A stretch of 64,000 bases of DNA from Notospermus geniculatus. Taxonomy: Eukaryota > Nemertea > Pilidiophora > Heteronemertea > Lineidae. Position numbers and translations under genes: made by a program. The stretch spans positions 295,145 through 359,144 of the forward strand of contig NMRB01000099.1 in the NCBI GenBank assembly GCA_002633025.1, written 5' to 3'. The notes below the pieces were generated by a model. It was not told the DNA's origin, did no database searches, and was given only the letters and a program-made list of their open reading frames with translations. Shown here one piece after another: positions 61,630 to 64,000 of this stretch (its first letter is position 1; each line of letters starts with the position of its first letter).

Positions 61630-63695
61630 TCAAGCGGGAAGGGGGATGTAGGGGTGAGGCTCATCCTCACATGTTGTTTTGTAGTAGTAGAGAATCATCT
61701 TCTCCATGTCGCTTACGTCTCCATCCTCCGGGTACTGAAATAGACAAAATGATAGTAAATTATCCAGAATAAAAGTGTTCTTTCAACAAATGATTATTGA
61801 ATGATTGAGGTTTTTAACACATCCAGAAATCACACAGCTACAACAGATCTTCCGGAAGTCTCAGCGATCTTTCCTTTCTGTCAGCTTTGGTACAATTTAG
61901 AAGTGCTACGTTTTACAACCTACCAGGACTAAAACGCAGCTGCAATCCACTGATCCCGGGCTGCAGCGCCTTCCTGTGACGAAGTCGTTGTCGTTGACTG
62001 GTTTTGTTTCGCCGAGCAGTTTGGCCAATCTCTCTGAACTGTCCACCTGAAGAGACAAGACAAACGTCTTTGGTTAGAGACTTGATCAAAACCTACATTA
62101 TGTTTTACTACTCTGCAGAGGTCATAATTAAGGTTACCTCTGCATACATCACAGAGAGATACTCAATATCCTCATCTAGGACTTGCCAGAATGGGATGTT
62201 TCTAAACGTCTTCACCTCTCTGCCCATGTCCAGGGCCCACACCTGACCATGGTTATCAGCTATGCAGTTTTGCCCTCTTTTACGTACATTGTATTATTGA
62301 ATATGGTCAGCTGACATCGCCAACAAAATTGGACCAGGAAGTGAATATCTGGGCCTTGAAAACCAGGTACAACACTGCTTCCAGGAAAGCCGAGCACTGT
62401 TCAACTTTGTTTGTTCATTGTTCTTTCGACCCTAATCAATAAACCAAGTATTTCCGATGCAGGAAAATACAGAAATCAATTACAGCAAGTGATGTATTTT
62501 TAGATGTTTTGATGTCAAGTTCTAATACCGCAAAGGCCAAGCACCTTAGTCCCTGATATCCTGGAGTGGTACAACAAGATATTATTAGACCAAGAAATGT
62601 GATATTTAGTTGTTTTCCACATGTTGAAGTGAATGTCAATATGCATTTTGGTTTCCCACCATGTGGTACCCTCATGACAATCATATTATCAGGCACCTGG
62701 CATTGAAGCGTGGAGGCCACAATATGTTACAGTTTTGTTGGATTATAAATTCACCCAACAGGTGGATGTGGGTGGTACGCCAACATCACATCTGGTGCAA
62801 CCATCCCACATTTTGCTTTGTGGGTCACCAGATCACTGAACATTCAAATTACACTGCATCCAGAAAATGTGAAGAAAAACATCTACAAGGATGGGCCACA
62901 TCCTCAGAGAGAGATAAAACAATTTTTAGCTTTTCCACCACAGTACAGAATACCTGGCACTAACCTATCGCTTTTTTTGAATGACATTTTAACTCCATAC
63001 CAAGTGAATTTACTGAATATTTTTGCAAAGGAGAGATCAGGTGAAGGCCCAATAGTAATATTTTTTGATAGAAATCATCATGAGATCCATGTTGATAAAT
63101 AACAACTGAGTCCACACAACAAACGACACAATAAGGTTGTGATCACAGCGTGGCATCAGCTGACACAGTATGGTACAGTGATCCATGGTTGCCTAGCAAT
63201 GATATAAACAACAACACCAGCTACGATGAATGGCTCATGCCAGTAATGAGGTCACATAAGTAAAGAGCATTGAAATACCATGCATAGGGCGAATGAATTA
63301 CTAGTACAATATTCTGATAAAAGGAGTTTTAGTGCAGTGAAAAACAGGTTTTGGCACACATTTCAAGTTCTCAAGGGTGTGTCATGACCAGTTAGGTAAG
63401 AGAGACATTATGATAAGTAAGATGAGTTTCTGGCTTTTTTTGGATGAAAACACTTTGACATGTGCCTACCTTTATCAAGCGAACATCATTCTCTGAACAG
63501 AAAGCTTCGATGAGCGTACAATGAATGTCCTTCTCCACGACCCCACAGCTCATAACGGGAAGAATGCACAACATCACATGATCAGGACATGCCTCCAACA
63601 TGGTCGCTGTGGCGTATATTCCGCATGTGACGCGTCCCTGTTCTTGGGCGGCCTGAAGTGTGTCTTTCAGTGCCAGGGATAACTTGGTCATATTC
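61630..63695 (-). CDS. GADD45: GADD45 stress-response protein (5' end missing)
   Basis: Three exons (minus): 63470-63695, 61924-62046, 61630-61734, about 151 codons visible, in agreeing phase. The first begins inside a codon (needs two bases from an upstream exon not in the window), reading NMTKLSLALKDTLQAAQEQG. It continues with VTCGIYATATMLEACPDH, VMLCILPV, HCTLIEAFCSENDVRLIKV, SSERLAKLLGE and CSCVLVLYPEDGDVSDMEK, ending ILYYYK and a short tail. These match the L7Ae-like fold of vertebrate GADD45A/B/G (about 160 residues), small acidic proteins that bind MTK1/MAP3K4, PCNA and p21 and link stress to growth arrest and DNA repair. The alpha, beta or gamma paralogue cannot be told; an invertebrate usually has one. 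Confidence 0.93.
62749..63102 (+). other. Unidentified open frame in a GADD45 intron
   Basis: A 117-codon frame opens after a TAA at 62746-62748. It reads WYANITSGATIPHFALWV, then ITLHPENVKKNIYKDGPHPQ, FPPQYRIPGTNLSLFLND, ILTPYQVNLLNIFAKE and IVIFFDRNHHEIHVDK to a stop. Its composition looks protein-like rather than random, but I do not recognise a family. It lies antisense in a GADD45 intron and may be a relic of a mobile element or a retrocopied exon. No start codon context or splice site supports it. Confidence 0.35.
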
Positions 63696-64000
63696 CTGAA
63701 AGATTTAAAAGAGAAAGGGTTAATAATGGATTCAACAAATTTACCATCAAAATTGCATTGAAAATCAAAGTTATGCTTACAGGCTCCATGTAGCCCACAA
63801 CCATCCAATTCAAACATGTTTCTATTGTTCCATTCCACACCCATAACTTTAGCAACAAGGTGCAAGTTCAGGCATGTCCTGTTTCCATAGCAACACCATG
63901 GATGCTGAGGGTGGTGTTTTTTATGGGCTACATTATGTGGAGGCACCCCCACATTAATGAATTTGCCTAATAGGCCTTTATGGCATATGTAGGAAGCATG
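63696..64000. other. Upstream GADD45 intron
   Basis: Directly 5' (on the minus strand) of the first visible GADD45 exon. The minus frame stays open to 63952, but the acceptor (TCTTTCAG before 63695) and the loss of family similarity show it is intron read-through. The first GADD45 exon is probably outside the window. Confidence 0.6.

Noticed and set aside
63392-63952. Extended N-terminus for GADD45 in one open frame
   Set aside because: Similarity starts only after a good acceptor at 63695; upstream residues are intron read-through.

Overview
This is a metazoan nuclear genomic window. The genes are split by many short GT-AG introns, carry vertebrate-like orthologues, and sit among MITEs, tRNA-derived SINEs, a LINE fragment, minisatellites and assembly Ns. 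Frequent TACATGTA, ACCGGT and TAGGCCTA words and a large LRR-Roc-COR-TIR protein fit a marine invertebrate, perhaps a non-vertebrate deuterostome or a lophotrochozoan; the sequence alone does not fix the phylum.

Layout. 1-6.2 kb: repeats, a LINE reverse transcriptase relic on the minus strand split by a Tc1/mariner-type MITE, and a tRNA-like sequence. 6.3-7.3 kb: a single-exon rhodopsin-family GPCR (+). 8.1-26.1 kb: one giant ROCO-family gene (+), followed here through 46 phase-compatible exons (about 2,690 codons) into a 531-base assembly gap. Its order is degenerate Roc, COR, Cys/His box, unknown middle, LRRs, intact Roc, COR, Cys box, TIR, TIR, charged tail. 28.9-33.4 kb: a ZYG11B-type CUL2 ubiquitin-ligase receptor (-). 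36.0-42.0 kb: SLC17A9, the vesicular nucleotide transporter (+), with a recent 1.27-kb internal tandem duplication. 44.1-48.1 kb: LRRC40 (-). 48.5-53.9 kb: uroporphyrinogen decarboxylase UROD (+), head-to-head with LRRC40 over 353 bp. 53.9-61.6 kb: repeat-rich, with no recognisable gene. 61.6-63.7 kb: GADD45 (-), 5' end outside the window.

The genes do not form a functional cluster: they are housekeeping genes (UROD, ZYG11B, LRRC40), a stress regulator (GADD45), a transporter, a receptor and a probable innate-immune or signalling ROCO-TIR protein. The four genes ZYG11B, LRRC40, UROD and GADD45 have human orthologues or paralogues that I recall on chromosome arm 1p, so the block may preserve ancestral linkage. 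The strongest candidate for something undescribed is the ROCO gene: two complete Roc-COR units in one reading frame, the first with a P-loop that cannot bind nucleotide in the usual way, and two TIR domains of which only the second keeps the Glu expected for NAD cleavage. Small apparent frameshifts in SLC17A9 and LRRC40 and Ns beside homopolymers suggest a draft assembly. All exon borders were inferred by eye from splice sites, phase and family similarity; no transcript or database was consulted.
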